Under the pieces are notes generated by a model. The model was not told where the DNA came from and did not search any database. It saw only the letters and a program-made list of their open reading frames with translations. Positions 6,395-13,224 of a stretch of 13,224 nt of DNA are shown in pieces. The position numbers and the translations under genes were made by a program. The DNA comes from an uncultured Lachnospiraceae bacterium (GTDB lineage: Bacteria; Bacillota; Clostridia; Lachnospirales; Lachnospiraceae). Where the stretch lies: positions 1 to 13,224 of the forward strand of contig CANTGP010000037.1 in NCBI GenBank assembly GCA_947653315.1. The letters are read 5' to 3'. The first letter of the stretch is position 1. The number at the start of each line of letters is the position of its first letter.

Positions 6395-6418
6395 CAAGGA
6401 AATCCATGGATTTTCTTG
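6395..6418. promoter_or_regulatory. 24-bp near-perfect palindrome upstream of the ireB promoter
   Basis: The half-site CAAGGAAATCCA (6395-6406) is followed with no gap by its inverted partner TGGATTTTCTTG (6407-6418); only one pair is non-Watson-Crick (G opposite T). It ends eight bases upstream of the -35 box. An operator for a dimeric regulator is the natural reading. It could instead form a cruciform or an RNA hairpin after mtaB, but there is no T-tract for termination. Confidence 0.5.
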
Positions 6419-6469
6419 GAAATCAAATTAAGGTTTTAATCGTTGCCGTTCATTCCGTGACCGGAAACT

Positions 6470-7810
6470 TTAATCCATAAGAAGGATATCATCCGTCAGA
6501 AATCCCCTGACGGTTCCCTGTATCATCCGGTTATCCAGCTTTTCCCCCGTCCGTTTCGCCACTTTCACGTATTGTTTCGTATGTCCGGTTTGGAATACTT
6601 CCCCGCCGATTTCCTTTTGTTCCTCAAACAATACCTCCGTTTCCTTCCCTATGTAATATTCCCTGAACCTTTTGGACTCTGCCCGTTCCAATGCAAAAAG
6701 AAGATTGCTTCTTTCGGTTTTAATTTCCTCCGGTACCTGGCAGGCCATGGAAGCGGCGCGGGTTCCCTTTCTTTTGGAATATTTAAAAATATGCATTTCA
6801 TAGAATTTTACGGTTTCTAAAAAAGCTCTCGTAACCTCAAATTCTTCCTGCGTTTCCGCCGGAAAACCAACGATTACGTCGGTGGTAATTGCCGGATGGT
6901 CGAATTTCTCCCTTAGCAGGGCGACTTTTTCATAGTATTCCCCGGTTGTATAACGCCTATTCATGCGCTTTAACGTATCGTCACAGCCGCTTTGCAGGGA
7001 CAGGTGGAAATGGGGACAGAATTTGGGAAGGCACGCCAGCCTTTCCGTAAATTCCTCCGTCACGATTCCGGGTTCCAAAGACCCCAGACGTATCCTGCGG
7101 ATTCCGTCCACCCCATGGATGGATTCCACCAAATCCGCCAGGGCTGCCGTCCCCCTGTCAATCCCATAGGAACTGATATGGATACCGGTAAGCACCACTT
7201 CCTGATACCCCCGCTTTGCCAATCCCCGGACTTCCTCCAAAATATCCTGCTCCCCCCTGCTCCTGACCCGTCCTCTTGCAAACGGAATAATGCAGTAAGA
7301 ACAGAACTGGTTGCAGCCGTCCTGAATCTTGATATAAGCACGCGTATGCCCTGCCGTTTCTTTTAACCGCATTTCCTCAAATTCCGTTTCGCGGGCAATA
7401 TCAATAACGGTCGTTCCTCCCAATGTCTTTGCGCCGTTTTCCCCGTCTGCCGTCTTCCCTTCCCTGCGTGCAAGAAACTCCCCTAAAATAGCAGGTAAAT
7501 CCTTTTTCCTGTTATTCCCCACCGCCAAATCCACCCCGGCATCGCGGAGCACATCCTCCTGTCCCGTCTGCACATAACAACCCACGGCAACCACTACTGC
7601 CTGCGGATTCATTTTCCGCGCCCGGTGAAGCATTTGTCTGCTTTTCCGGTCTGCAATATTGGTTACGGTACATGTATTTACGATATAAATGTCCGCCATT
7701 GCATCAAAAGGCACAATTTTGTATCCCTTTTCTTGTAACATTTGTTGCATTACGTCCATTTCATATCCGTTCACTTTACACCCCAAGTTATGTAGTGCTA
7801 TACTTTTCAT
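6470..7810 (-). CDS. mtaB: tRNA t6A37 methylthiotransferase (radical SAM)
   Basis: A 446-residue methylthiotransferase of the MiaB/MtaB group. The N-terminal UPF0004 domain has three cluster cysteines: C11 (LHNLGCKVN), C47 (NTCTVT) and C78 (VGCYVQ). The radical SAM core has CNQFCSYC (C166, C170, C173), and the C-terminus from about 375 is a TRAM-like RNA-binding domain. HNLGCKVN with NTCTVTNIADRKSR points to MtaB (2-methylthio-t6A at tRNA position 37) rather than MiaB or RimO. ATG at 7810 is preferred over an in-frame GTG four codons upstream, since GAGG lies six bases before it. It is divergent from the HPr-like gene. No clear terminator follows; the ireB promoter lies in the gap. Confidence 0.93.
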   Translation of the reverse strand: MKSIALHNLGCKVNGYEMDVMQQMLQEKGYKIVPFDAMADIYIVNTCTVTNIADRKSRQMLHRARKMNPQAVVVAVGCYVQTGQEDVLRDAGVDLAVGNNRKKDLPAILGEFLARREGKTADGENGAKTLGGTTVIDIARETEFEEMRLKETAGHTRAYIKIQDGCNQFCSYCIIPFARGRVRSRGEQDILEEVRGLAKRGYQEVVLTGIHISSYGIDRGTAALADLVESIHGVDGIRRIRLGSLEPGIVTEEFTERLACLPKFCPHFHLSLQSGCDDTLKRMNRRYTTGEYYEKVALLREKFDHPAITTDVIVGFPAETQEEFEVTRAFLETVKFYEMHIFKYSKRKGTRAASMACQVPEEIKTERSNLLFALERAESKRFREYYIGKETEVLFEEQKEIGGEVFQTGHTKQYVKVAKRTGEKLDNRMIQGTVRGFLTDDILLMD

Positions 7811-7844
7811 ATGATTCCTCACTTTTTTTTGTGTTGTTTATGCA

Positions 7845-7876
7845 TTGACTTTTACCGCCCCAGCCTTTACTATAAT
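7845..7876 (+). promoter_or_regulatory. Promoter of the HPr-like gene
   Basis: TTGACT (7845-7850) and a perfect TATAAT (7871-7876) face the HPr-like gene, but they are 20 bases apart, longer than the usual 16-18. The -10 box may therefore work with another, weaker -35 nearer to it. Transcription would start near 7883, about 30 bases before the ATG. Confidence 0.55.
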
Positions 7877-7899
7877 AGGCAGAAGGTAGGAACAGATAA
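7872..7899 (-). promoter_or_regulatory. Possible divergent promoter of mtaB
   Basis: On the minus strand TATTAT (7877-7872) lies 16 bases after a weak TTATCT (7899-7894). The -10 box is the complement of the plus-strand TATAATA, so the two divergent promoters would share it. The -35 matches the consensus poorly. Confidence 0.3.
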
Positions 7900-7913
7900 G
7901 GAGGTAAAGACCG

Positions 7914-8144
7914 ATGAAAACAGTTCAGATTTCATTAAATTCCATTGATAAGGTAAAATCTTTTGTCAACGATATTACAAAGTTCGATTACGATTTTGAC
8001 TTGGTATCCGGCAGGTATGTGATTGATGCAAAATCCATCATGGGCATCTTCAGTTTGGATTTATCCAAGCCCATCGATTTGAACATCCACGCGGAAGATG
8101 ATGTGGACGCGGTTTTGGATGCGCTGAAACCGTATACCATTTAA
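7914..8144 (+). CDS. HPr-like protein lacking the catalytic histidine
   Basis: A 76-residue protein resembling HPr, the PTS phosphocarrier. The second half is HPr-like: FDLVSGRYVIDAKSIMGIFSLDL, then IDLNIH and EDDVDAVLDALKPY. S41 in KSIMG corresponds to the regulatory Ser46 of HPr. The region that should hold the active His15 (GIHARPA in true HPr) is replaced by LNSIDKVKSF, with no histidine, so phosphotransfer from Enzyme I is not expected. A Crh-like regulatory role through the serine is possible but unproven. The ATG has a strong AAGGAGG nine bases upstream. It is the only plus-strand gene in the window, with its own promoter and terminator, so it is monocistronic. Confidence 0.85.
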   Translation: MKTVQISLNSIDKVKSFVNDITKFDYDFDLVSGRYVIDAKSIMGIFSLDLSKPIDLNIHAEDDVDAVLDALKPYTI

Positions 8145-8176
8145 TCGGTGTAATTGTTGCATAAGAAAGATACCGT

Positions 8177-8208
8177 AAAAGCATTCGGGGGGCCGGATGC
8201 TTTTTTTT
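8177..8208 (+). terminator. Intrinsic terminator of the HPr-like gene
   Basis: GCATTCGG (8181-8188) pairs with CCGGATGC (8193-8200) around a GGGG loop, and a run of eight T follows (8201-8208). Four A before the stem extend the pairing into the T run. It lies 32 bases after the stop codon. Confidence 0.92.
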
Positions 8209-8233
8209 GTTGCGGGGGATGGAAAGGGCGTCC

Positions 8234-8534
8234 GCAGGCAGGAGGGGATGGGGCGCATTTGGACACGCTTCCGCTCGGCTGCGCGCTGTAACGGTACCAG
8301 AGCGTGTTTAAAAATTCATTCCCTCAATCTGCACGCCCCACTTTGCGCGATATTTGCGTCAAATTCGGTCAACGTAGCCCGCTACGCCTCCCTCATTTGG
8401 CACAAATCTCCCACAAACTGTGGCATACATCTTGAGGAAAGCAATTTTTAAACACACTCTAGGACTGCATAGGACGCAGTCCAAGGACCGACGCGCTTGG
8501 ACGGTCCAATTGCGCCCCATCCCCTCCTGCCTGC
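8234..8534. repeat. Nested inverted-repeat element, 301 bp
   Basis: Outer arms of 31 bases (8234-8264 and 8504-8534) are inverted copies with one mismatch; the shared core reads GGCAGGAGGGGATGGGGCGC. Inside them sits a long hairpin (8299-8460), and to its right a GGACTGC/GCAGTCC hairpin (8462-8482, 7-base loop) and a TTGGAC/GTCCAA palindrome (8497-8509). The element lies between the HPr-like terminator and the convergent end of thiI. No open frame of interest, transposase or target duplication was seen. The rest of the gene-free stretch, 8209-8233 and 8535-8813, shows nothing I can name apart from a weak hairpin near thiI. Confidence 0.75.
8299..8460. repeat. 162-bp long imperfect hairpin (MITE-like)
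   Basis: The two 80-base arms align without gaps when one is inverted: 58 of the inner 79 pairs match, many of the rest are C/T differences that give G-U pairs in RNA, and the apex is a two-base loop flanked by CGTAGC/GCTACG. The ends read AGAGCGTGTTTAAAAATT and, inverted, AGAGTGTGTTTAAAAATT (17 of 18). The shape fits a non-autonomous miniature element or a structured RNA. No target-site duplication was found at the ends. Confidence 0.75.
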
Positions 8535-8760
8535 TGCTTCTTCACTGTTCCGGTTCTCGTTTTCCTGCTTTACGTAATTAAATGGAAAGCATCTTGAGGC
8601 AGGGAGTAGGGTGCCACCTTGTTGAACTTCACTTTAATTAATTTCAATGAATCCCTCCATATTACATTGATAACCCTATACCCATTCTGTTAGAAAAATA
8701 GCCATTCCATAACTGCATCCAACCCCTCCCCATCCGGTTCCCCGCCCTGTGCCGGACAAA

Positions 8761-8781
8761 CCGGGCGGCGCATACCGCCGG
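8761..8781 (-). terminator. Weak candidate terminator after thiI
   Basis: On the minus strand CCGGCGG pairs with CCGCCCGG (one bulged C) around a six-base loop, followed only by TTTG. It lies about 30 bases after the thiI stop. The short T run makes it doubtful. Confidence 0.3.
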
Positions 8782-8813
8782 CCAAACCACATACCGCACC
8801 GCCTTTTTTCCCC

Positions 8814-9992
8814 CTACCGCACCACCACCAACTCTTTCGTATCCAATGCTTTCTGCACAAGTCCGTCAATTTGTTCCTGCAAATTCTGTTCGTGGCGGCG
8901 GATGATGTTCAGGTTTGGTTTGGTTACCGGGTGCTTGGCAACGAAGATGGTGCAGCAGTCCTCATAGGGAAGGATGGAGGTTTCATAGGTGTTGATTTTT
9001 TCGGAAATCCCGATGATTTCCATTTTGTCAAATCCGATTAGCGGACGGTATACCGGCATGGTGCAGACTTCGTTGGTGGCCGCCAGACTGTGCATGGTCT
9101 GGGAAGCAACCTGTCCGATGCTTTCACCGGTAATCAGCCCGAGGCATTCCGTTTCTTCCGCTATGCGCTCGGCTATGCGCATCATGTACCGGCGCATGAT
9201 GATGGTCAGTTCCTCATGCGGGCATTTCTCGTAGATATATAATTGGATGTCCGTAAAATTGATGACGTGCAGGTAAATGGGACCTGTGTAGCGGGAAACC
9301 AGGCGCGCCAAATCCACGACTTTCTGCTTTGCCCGTTCGCTGGTGTACGGGGGGGCGTGGAAATATACCGCATCGATTTTTACGCCCCGTTTGGCAATCA
9401 TGTATCCCGCCACGGGTGAATCGATGCCGCCGGAAAGCAGGAGCATCGCTTTTCCCCCGGTTCCTACCGGCATTCCGCCCGGCCCGGCAATGGTTTCGGA
9501 ATAAATATAGATTTTTTCCCTGATTTCGATGTTTAACAGGATGTCCGGGCGGTGCACGTCCACTTTCATTGCCGGATAGGCATCCAAAAGGACACTCCCT
9601 ATTTCACTGTTGATTTCCATGGAAGTAAGGGAGTAATTTTTCCTCGCCCTGCGTGCATTCACTTTAAAACTCTTGTCCGTTCCCGGATAAACTTTCCCGA
9701 TGTAACGGATGATTTCCTCCCCCAATTTTTCAAATCCTTCGTCTTCCACGTAAACCACCGGGCAGATGCCGGATATGCCGAACACGGTTTTTAAGTTGTC
9801 CACCACTTCGTCAAAATCAAATGCAGACAGGGCATCCACATAAATCCTTCCCTGCGTGCGGGTTACTTTAAACTCGCCCTCACAACGCCTTACCGCATAT
9901 TTTATCTGCTGCACCAGCGCTTCCTCAAAAAGATAACGGTTTTTCCCCTTTACGCCTATTTCGGCATATTTAATCAAAAAAGCTGTAAACAT
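8814..9992 (-). CDS. thiI: tRNA 4-thiouridine synthase
   Basis: A 392-residue ThiI. The N-terminal ferredoxin-like and THUMP region (about 1-165) binds tRNA, and the PP-loop SGGIDS (187-192) binds ATP to adenylate U8. The conserved YEDCCTIFVAKHPVTKP lies near the C-terminus. There is no rhodanese extension, as is normal in Firmicutes, where sulfur comes directly from a dedicated NifS-type desulfurase. That partner is encoded just upstream. ATG 9992 has AAAGG seven bases before it and gives the usual start MFTAFLIKYAEIGVKGKN; a longer frame reaching 10091 has no family support. It is separated from nifS by 157 bases holding a hairpin. ThiI also serves thiamine thiazole synthesis in some bacteria; no thiamine gene is seen here. 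Confidence 0.95.
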   Translation of the reverse strand: MFTAFLIKYAEIGVKGKNRYLFEEALVQQIKYAVRRCEGEFKVTRTQGRIYVDALSAFDFDEVVDNLKTVFGISGICPVVYVEDEGFEKLGEEIIRYIGKVYPGTDKSFKVNARRARKNYSLTSMEINSEIGSVLLDAYPAMKVDVHRPDILLNIEIREKIYIYSETIAGPGGMPVGTGGKAMLLLSGGIDSPVAGYMIAKRGVKIDAVYFHAPPYTSERAKQKVVDLARLVSRYTGPIYLHVINFTDIQLYIYEKCPHEELTIIMRRYMMRIAERIAEETECLGLITGESIGQVASQTMHSLAATNEVCTMPVYRPLIGFDKMEIIGISEKINTYETSILPYEDCCTIFVAKHPVTKPNLNIIRRHEQNLQEQIDGLVQKALDTKELVVVR

Positions 9993-10044
9993 TGAAACAC
10001 CTTTCCGTCCATCCCATGGACTTTCCCTTTCCGCGGGCGGCCGT

Positions 10045-10083
10045 GCCGTCTGTCTGTCCGTTACCGGACGGACACGGAACGGC
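10045..10083. repeat. Hairpin between nifS and thiI
   Basis: GCCGTCTGTCTGTCCGT (10045-10061) and ACGGACACGGAACGGC (10068-10083) form a stem with a perfect seven-pair top (TGTCCGT/ACGGACA), a few internal mismatches below and a five-pair base (GCCGT/ACGGC, one offset base). No T run follows on either strand, so it is not a plain terminator. It may be an mRNA processing or stability structure within the nifS-thiI transcript. Confidence 0.5.
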
Positions 10084-10149
10084 AGGCACAACCATCATTT
10101 CCTGTCACGGTTTTGTCCCTTCCCTTCTTCCCCGGAAGGAACGGTTCCT

Positions 10150-11304
10150 TTAATGTCTGGTATATTTCCTCAGCATCGGTACGATATCATACAATGCCTG
10201 TAAAGTATAATCGATTTCCTCCTCGGTTGTAAAGACGGAAAAACTGAATCGGATGGTGGATTCCAGTAAATCTTTCTCCACGCCGATTGCCTTTAACGTT
10301 GCGGAAGGCTGGGGTTTGCGGGCGGCACAGGCGCTACCTGCCGACACATAGATGTTTTTGTCCTCCAATGCATGGAGCAGCACTTCGCTGCGGATACCCC
10401 TTACGGAAACACTGACCACATGGGGGGCGCTTTCCCTTCCGGTGAGTCCGTTGATTTTCACGTATTCCATCCTGCCGACGCCCTCTATGAATTTTTGCTT
10501 CAAATAATAAAGCCGCTCCACATCGCGCTCCAAATCGGCATACAACATCTCGGCTGCTTTTGCCATACCCGCAATCCCCGGAACGTTTTCCGTGCCGGAA
10601 CGTAAGTTGTTCTGCTGCCCGCCGCCGTAAATAATGGGCTTTATTTTCACTTTTTCACCGGCATAAAGGAAGCCTACCCCTTTCGGTCCGTGTATCTTAT
10701 GGCTGCTGGCGGACAAAAGGTCAATATTCATTTTCTTCGGGTAAATGCGGAATTTCCCGAATCCCTGTACCGCATCCACATGGAACAGGGTATGCGGATT
10801 CATCTTCTTAATCAGGGCGCCCGCCTCGGCAATGGGCTGTAAGCTGCCGATTTCGTTATTGGTGTGCATCACGGACACCAATATGGTATCTTTCGTCATC
10901 GCTTTCTGCAGATCTTCCAACCGAATCCTCCCGTTGCCGTCAACCGGAAGATACGTTACCTTAAATCCCTGTTCTTCCAAATGCTGCATCGTCTGCAGTA
11001 CCGCCGGGTGTTCAATCCGCGTGGTAATCAGGTGCTTTCCCGCCCTGTGGTTCGCCATGGCGGTTCCGGTCAGTGCAATGTTGTCCGCTTCGGTTCCCCC
11101 GGAAGTAAAAAGGATTTCCTTTTCGCTTACCTTCAGTATTTTCGCTATGGTTTCCTTGGCGTAGCGCAGGTAATTTTCCGCCTGGACGCCTTTCATATGC
11201 AGACTGGACGGGTTTCCGTAATCCCTGCACATGAGCTGTGTCATGAAAGCCGCCACATCGTCAAAACATTTTGTAGTAGCTGAATTGTCCAAATATACTT
11301 CCAT
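10150..11304 (-). CDS. Cysteine desulfurase, NifS/NifZ type
   Basis: A 384-residue PLP enzyme of the class V aminotransferase fold that takes sulfur from cysteine as a persulfide. Visible sites are the start YLDNSATT, H99 (IEHP) and D177 (HVDAVQG) at the cofactor, the PLP lysine K203 (SSHKIHGPKG), and the catalytic cysteine C326 (SAGSACAARK). The short active-site loop with SACAA fits the NifS-like group I. Its downstream neighbour thiI suggests it is the dedicated sulfur donor for tRNA 4-thiouridine, as NifZ is in B. subtilis; a role in Fe-S assembly cannot be excluded because no iscU/nifU is nearby. The ATG has AGGAG seven bases upstream. It has its own promoter. Confidence 0.93.
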   Translation of the reverse strand: MEVYLDNSATTKCFDDVAAFMTQLMCRDYGNPSSLHMKGVQAENYLRYAKETIAKILKVSEKEILFTSGGTEADNIALTGTAMANHRAGKHLITTRIEHPAVLQTMQHLEEQGFKVTYLPVDGNGRIRLEDLQKAMTKDTILVSVMHTNNEIGSLQPIAEAGALIKKMNPHTLFHVDAVQGFGKFRIYPKKMNIDLLSASSHKIHGPKGVGFLYAGEKVKIKPIIYGGGQQNNLRSGTENVPGIAGMAKAAEMLYADLERDVERLYYLKQKFIEGVGRMEYVKINGLTGRESAPHVVSVSVRGIRSEVLLHALEDKNIYVSAGSACAARKPQPSATLKAIGVEKDLLESTIRFSFSVFTTEEEIDYTLQALYDIVPMLRKYTRH

Positions 11305-11357
11305 GTTTCGTCTCCTAACATTACGTGTACTATAAACTATATTCTCTGCATATACTC

Positions 11358-11385
11358 ATTATATGACCGTTTTCCCGATTTGCAA
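11358..11385 (-). promoter_or_regulatory. Sigma-A-type promoter of the nifS-thiI unit
   Basis: On the minus strand TTGCAA (11385-11380) and a perfect TATAAT (11363-11358) are 16 bases apart. Transcription would start near 11350, giving a leader of about 45 bases. No terminator for rsmE was recognised in the 108-base gap, so read-through may add to expression. Confidence 0.75.
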
Positions 11386-11412
11386 CCGGCGGGGCATCTT
11401 TTAGAATACGCT

Positions 11413-12153
11413 CTAATTCTCCAATTGGTACATAATCCAGCTTAACATGGTAAGTCCCGCCGTTTCCGTGCGCAGAATCCTTCTTCCCATGGTGACCGGC
11501 TCTATACCGGCTTCCCTGGCAATCCCGATCTCGTTTTCCTCAAACCCGCCTTCCGGTCCGATAAATACCGCCACCGACTGCCCCCCATGAAGGGAGGAAA
11601 GCAGTTCTTTCGTTTTCCCCATGCCTTCCGCCAGTTCATAGGGAATCAGTCCCACATCCATACCGGAAGCGTATGCCGCCGCCTCTTTCATGGTCATTAC
11701 CGGATGAATCCGGGGAATCACCCGCCTTCTGCTCTGTTTTGCCGCCGCTTCCGCAATTCCCTGCCAGCGCGCCAGTTTTGCGCCTTCCTTCTTTGCGTCC
11801 AGCTTCACCACCGAACGCTTTGCCGCCACGGGAACCACTTCATAAACGCCAAGTTCCACCGCCTTTTGTATAATCAGCTCCATTTTGTCCGCCTTCGGCA
11901 ATCCCTGGAATAAATATATTTTGGAAGGAAGCTCCACCCCGTCCTCTTTCACGAACCGCAGCTTACAAAGGATGCTGTCCTCCCGGAATTCCTCGATGCC
12001 GCACCGGTACTCTTTTTGGTCCACACCGTTGCTCACGGACAATTCCTCCCCGGTTTTCATGCGGAGTACGTTTTTAATATGGTTCACGTCGCTTCCCGTA
12101 ATGACAATGTCCGTTCCCTGTATTTGGGACGGATCTACAAAAAAACCATGCAT
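11413..12153 (-). CDS. rsmE: 16S rRNA m3U1498 methyltransferase
   Basis: A 246-residue SPOUT-class (knotted) methyltransferase that makes 3-methyluridine at position 1498 of 16S rRNA. The N-terminal PUA-like part holds DVNHIKNVLRMKTGEEL. The catalytic part has LPKADKMELIIQKAVELGV, then the SAM-knot motifs IGPEGGFEENEI and LRTETAGL. Length is normal. The ATG has AAAGGGAACG just before it and lies 18 bases after the prmA stop, so the two genes are one transcription unit, a common pairing in Firmicutes after the dnaK-dnaJ genes. Confidence 0.95.
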   Translation of the reverse strand: MHGFFVDPSQIQGTDIVITGSDVNHIKNVLRMKTGEELSVSNGVDQKEYRCGIEEFREDSILCKLRFVKEDGVELPSKIYLFQGLPKADKMELIIQKAVELGVYEVVPVAAKRSVVKLDAKKEGAKLARWQGIAEAAAKQSRRRVIPRIHPVMTMKEAAAYASGMDVGLIPYELAEGMGKTKELLSSLHGGQSVAVFIGPEGGFEENEIGIAREAGIEPVTMGRRILRTETAGLTMLSWIMYQLEN

Positions 12154-12171
12154 CGTTCCCTTTATTCTCCC

Positions 12172-13158
12172 TTATTTTTTCCGTGCCGTTACCGAAACCC
12201 ATTCCCCCTGGTAAGTCACTTCCAGCACCTCAAATCCTGCTTCCCGTACCGCCTCCACAACGGTCTGTTCCTTATCGTCAATGATTCCCGATGTAATGTA
12301 AATCCCGCCCGGTTTTAATTGGCGCCGGATTACCGGTGTCAGCGGCACGAGCACATCCGCCAGGATATTGGCAACTACAATGTCATAACAGCCGTACCCC
12401 ACCTTCTCCTGCACTTCCTCATCCGTAATCAGGTTTCCAATCATTACATGGAATTGATTCCCGTCAATACGGTTTGCCGCCATATTTTCCTTCACCGCCT
12501 CTATGGCGCACGGATCCAAATCCGTCCCCACCGCTTCCTTTGCCCCGAACATCAGCGACAGAATTGCCAAAATACCGCTCCCGGTCCCCACATCCAAAAG
12601 CCTTGTTTCCGGCGTAATGAATTTCCTTAACTGCCGGATACAAAGCTGCGTCGTTTCATGCATTCCGGTCCCGAATGCCGTACCCGGATCGATATGGAGA
12701 ATCATTTTCCCCCGGTCCTCCTCTTTCACTTCCTCCCAGGACGGAATGACAAGTACATCGTCAATATAAAACTGGTGGAAATACTGTTTCCAGTTATTGA
12801 TCCAGTCAATATCCTCGGTTTCGTCCACCGTCACGCTGCCCTCCCCGATATCCATGAATGCCCGGAGCCCTTCCAGCTCCTCCTTTACCTTCTCCAGTAT
12901 TTCACCGGAAGTCAGGCTTTGCCCGTCCAGCAACAGCCTGCCGTCCTCCTGTTCTTCCACAAAGAAGCTCAGGTATGCCACACCGTCATCCTCCTGCGTC
13001 TCCGGCAGGATGTCCACGAACATCTGCTCCTTTTCCGCCGCCGTCAGGGGCACCTTATCCTCAATCTGCGCCCCTTCCAGCCCGATGTCATAAAGCGTGC
13101 TGATTATGATGTCTTCCGCTTCCGTTTTCGTTTTTATCCTGAACTTTGTCCATTTCAT
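12172..13158 (-). CDS. prmA: Ribosomal protein L11 methyltransferase
   Basis: A 328-residue PrmA, slightly longer than the E. coli protein (about 293), in the range seen in Firmicutes. It trimethylates amino groups of ribosomal protein L11. An N-terminal substrate-recognition domain (about 1-110) with acidic, variable loops is followed by the signature DPGTAFGTGMHETT (157-170) and SAM motif I LLDVGTGSGILAI (187-199), then VVANILADVLVPL. ATG 13158 is preferred over the ATG two codons upstream (13164) because AAGGAG lies seven bases before the former but only one before the latter. The 66 bases upstream to the window edge show no convincing promoter, so it is probably read from genes beyond the edge. 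Confidence 0.95.
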   Translation of the reverse strand: MKWTKFRIKTKTEAEDIIISTLYDIGLEGAQIEDKVPLTAAEKEQMFVDILPETQEDDGVAYLSFFVEEQEDGRLLLDGQSLTSGEILEKVKEELEGLRAFMDIGEGSVTVDETEDIDWINNWKQYFHQFYIDDVLVIPSWEEVKEEDRGKMILHIDPGTAFGTGMHETTQLCIRQLRKFITPETRLLDVGTGSGILAILSLMFGAKEAVGTDLDPCAIEAVKENMAANRIDGNQFHVMIGNLITDEEVQEKVGYGCYDIVVANILADVLVPLTPVIRRQLKPGGIYITSGIIDDKEQTVVEAVREAGFEVLEVTYQGEWVSVTARKK

Positions 13159-13224
13159 AAGCATTCTCCTTGCATCTTTTCTTTCCGCCGGTACCTGCCG
13201 TCCGGTTTTTTTGCACCGTATAAT

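Noticed and set aside
8535..8813. Hidden small gene between the inverted-repeat element and thiI
   Set aside because: No frame with a ribosome site and protein-like composition was found on either strand.
9993..10091. N-terminal extension of ThiI by 33 residues
   Set aside because: The extension is Arg/Pro-rich, overlaps the hairpin region and is absent from the family; ATG 9992 has a proper ribosome site.
13159..13224. Promoter or terminator at the right edge
   Set aside because: TATAAT on the plus strand at the last six bases lacks a fitting -35 and any downstream gene in view, and CCGG-loop-CCGG with a T run has only a four-pair stem.

Overview
The window looks like a chromosomal housekeeping region from a low-to-medium GC Gram-positive of the class Clostridia, most likely a Lachnospiraceae. 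The reasons are protein similarity (RNase J, IreB/UPF0297, RuvX, a DUF1292 protein, a Fur-type regulator, MtaB, a NifS/ThiI pair), strong AGGAGG-type ribosome binding sites, and gene order. This family placement is inferred from remembered similarity, not from a search. All genes but one lie on the minus strand.

Reading the minus strand from the right edge: prmA and rsmE (13158-11413) are a tight ribosome-modification pair whose promoter lies outside the window. A cysteine desulfurase of the NifS/NifZ kind (11304-10150), with its own sigma-A-type promoter, is followed by thiI (9992-8814), which together suit tRNA 4-thiouridine formation. Next comes a 605-base gene-free stretch (8209-8813) that holds a striking nested inverted-repeat element (8234-8534). 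Then the only plus-strand gene, a small HPr-like protein without the phosphoryl-carrier histidine (7914-8144), sits with its own promoter and a strong terminator, divergent from mtaB (7810-6470).

From a good promoter at 6358-6386 a long operon runs leftward: ireB, ruvX, DUF1292, fur, rnjA, a YlbF-family gene, a short MltG/YceG-like gene, a TrmR-like O-methyltransferase and a U32-family protein. This matches the B. subtilis yrzL-yrrK-yrzB-yrrL-yrrM-yrrN/O order, but with fur, rnjA and ylbF placed between yrzB and yrrL. The operon couples cell-wall control (IreB, MltG-like), metal regulation (Fur), RNA decay (RNase J, YlbF) and tRNA wobble-uridine hydroxylation and methylation (U32 plus TrmR). 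A terminator-like hairpin follows at 51-84.

No clearly new defence or mobile system is visible. The most unusual items are four 29-bp tandem units that begin inside the last codons of rnjA, a similar 19-bp duplication across the DUF1292 stop codon, the nested inverted repeat at 8234-8534, the MltG-like protein that lacks its catalytic domain, and a stop-free minus-strand frame at the left edge that conflicts with the terminator.
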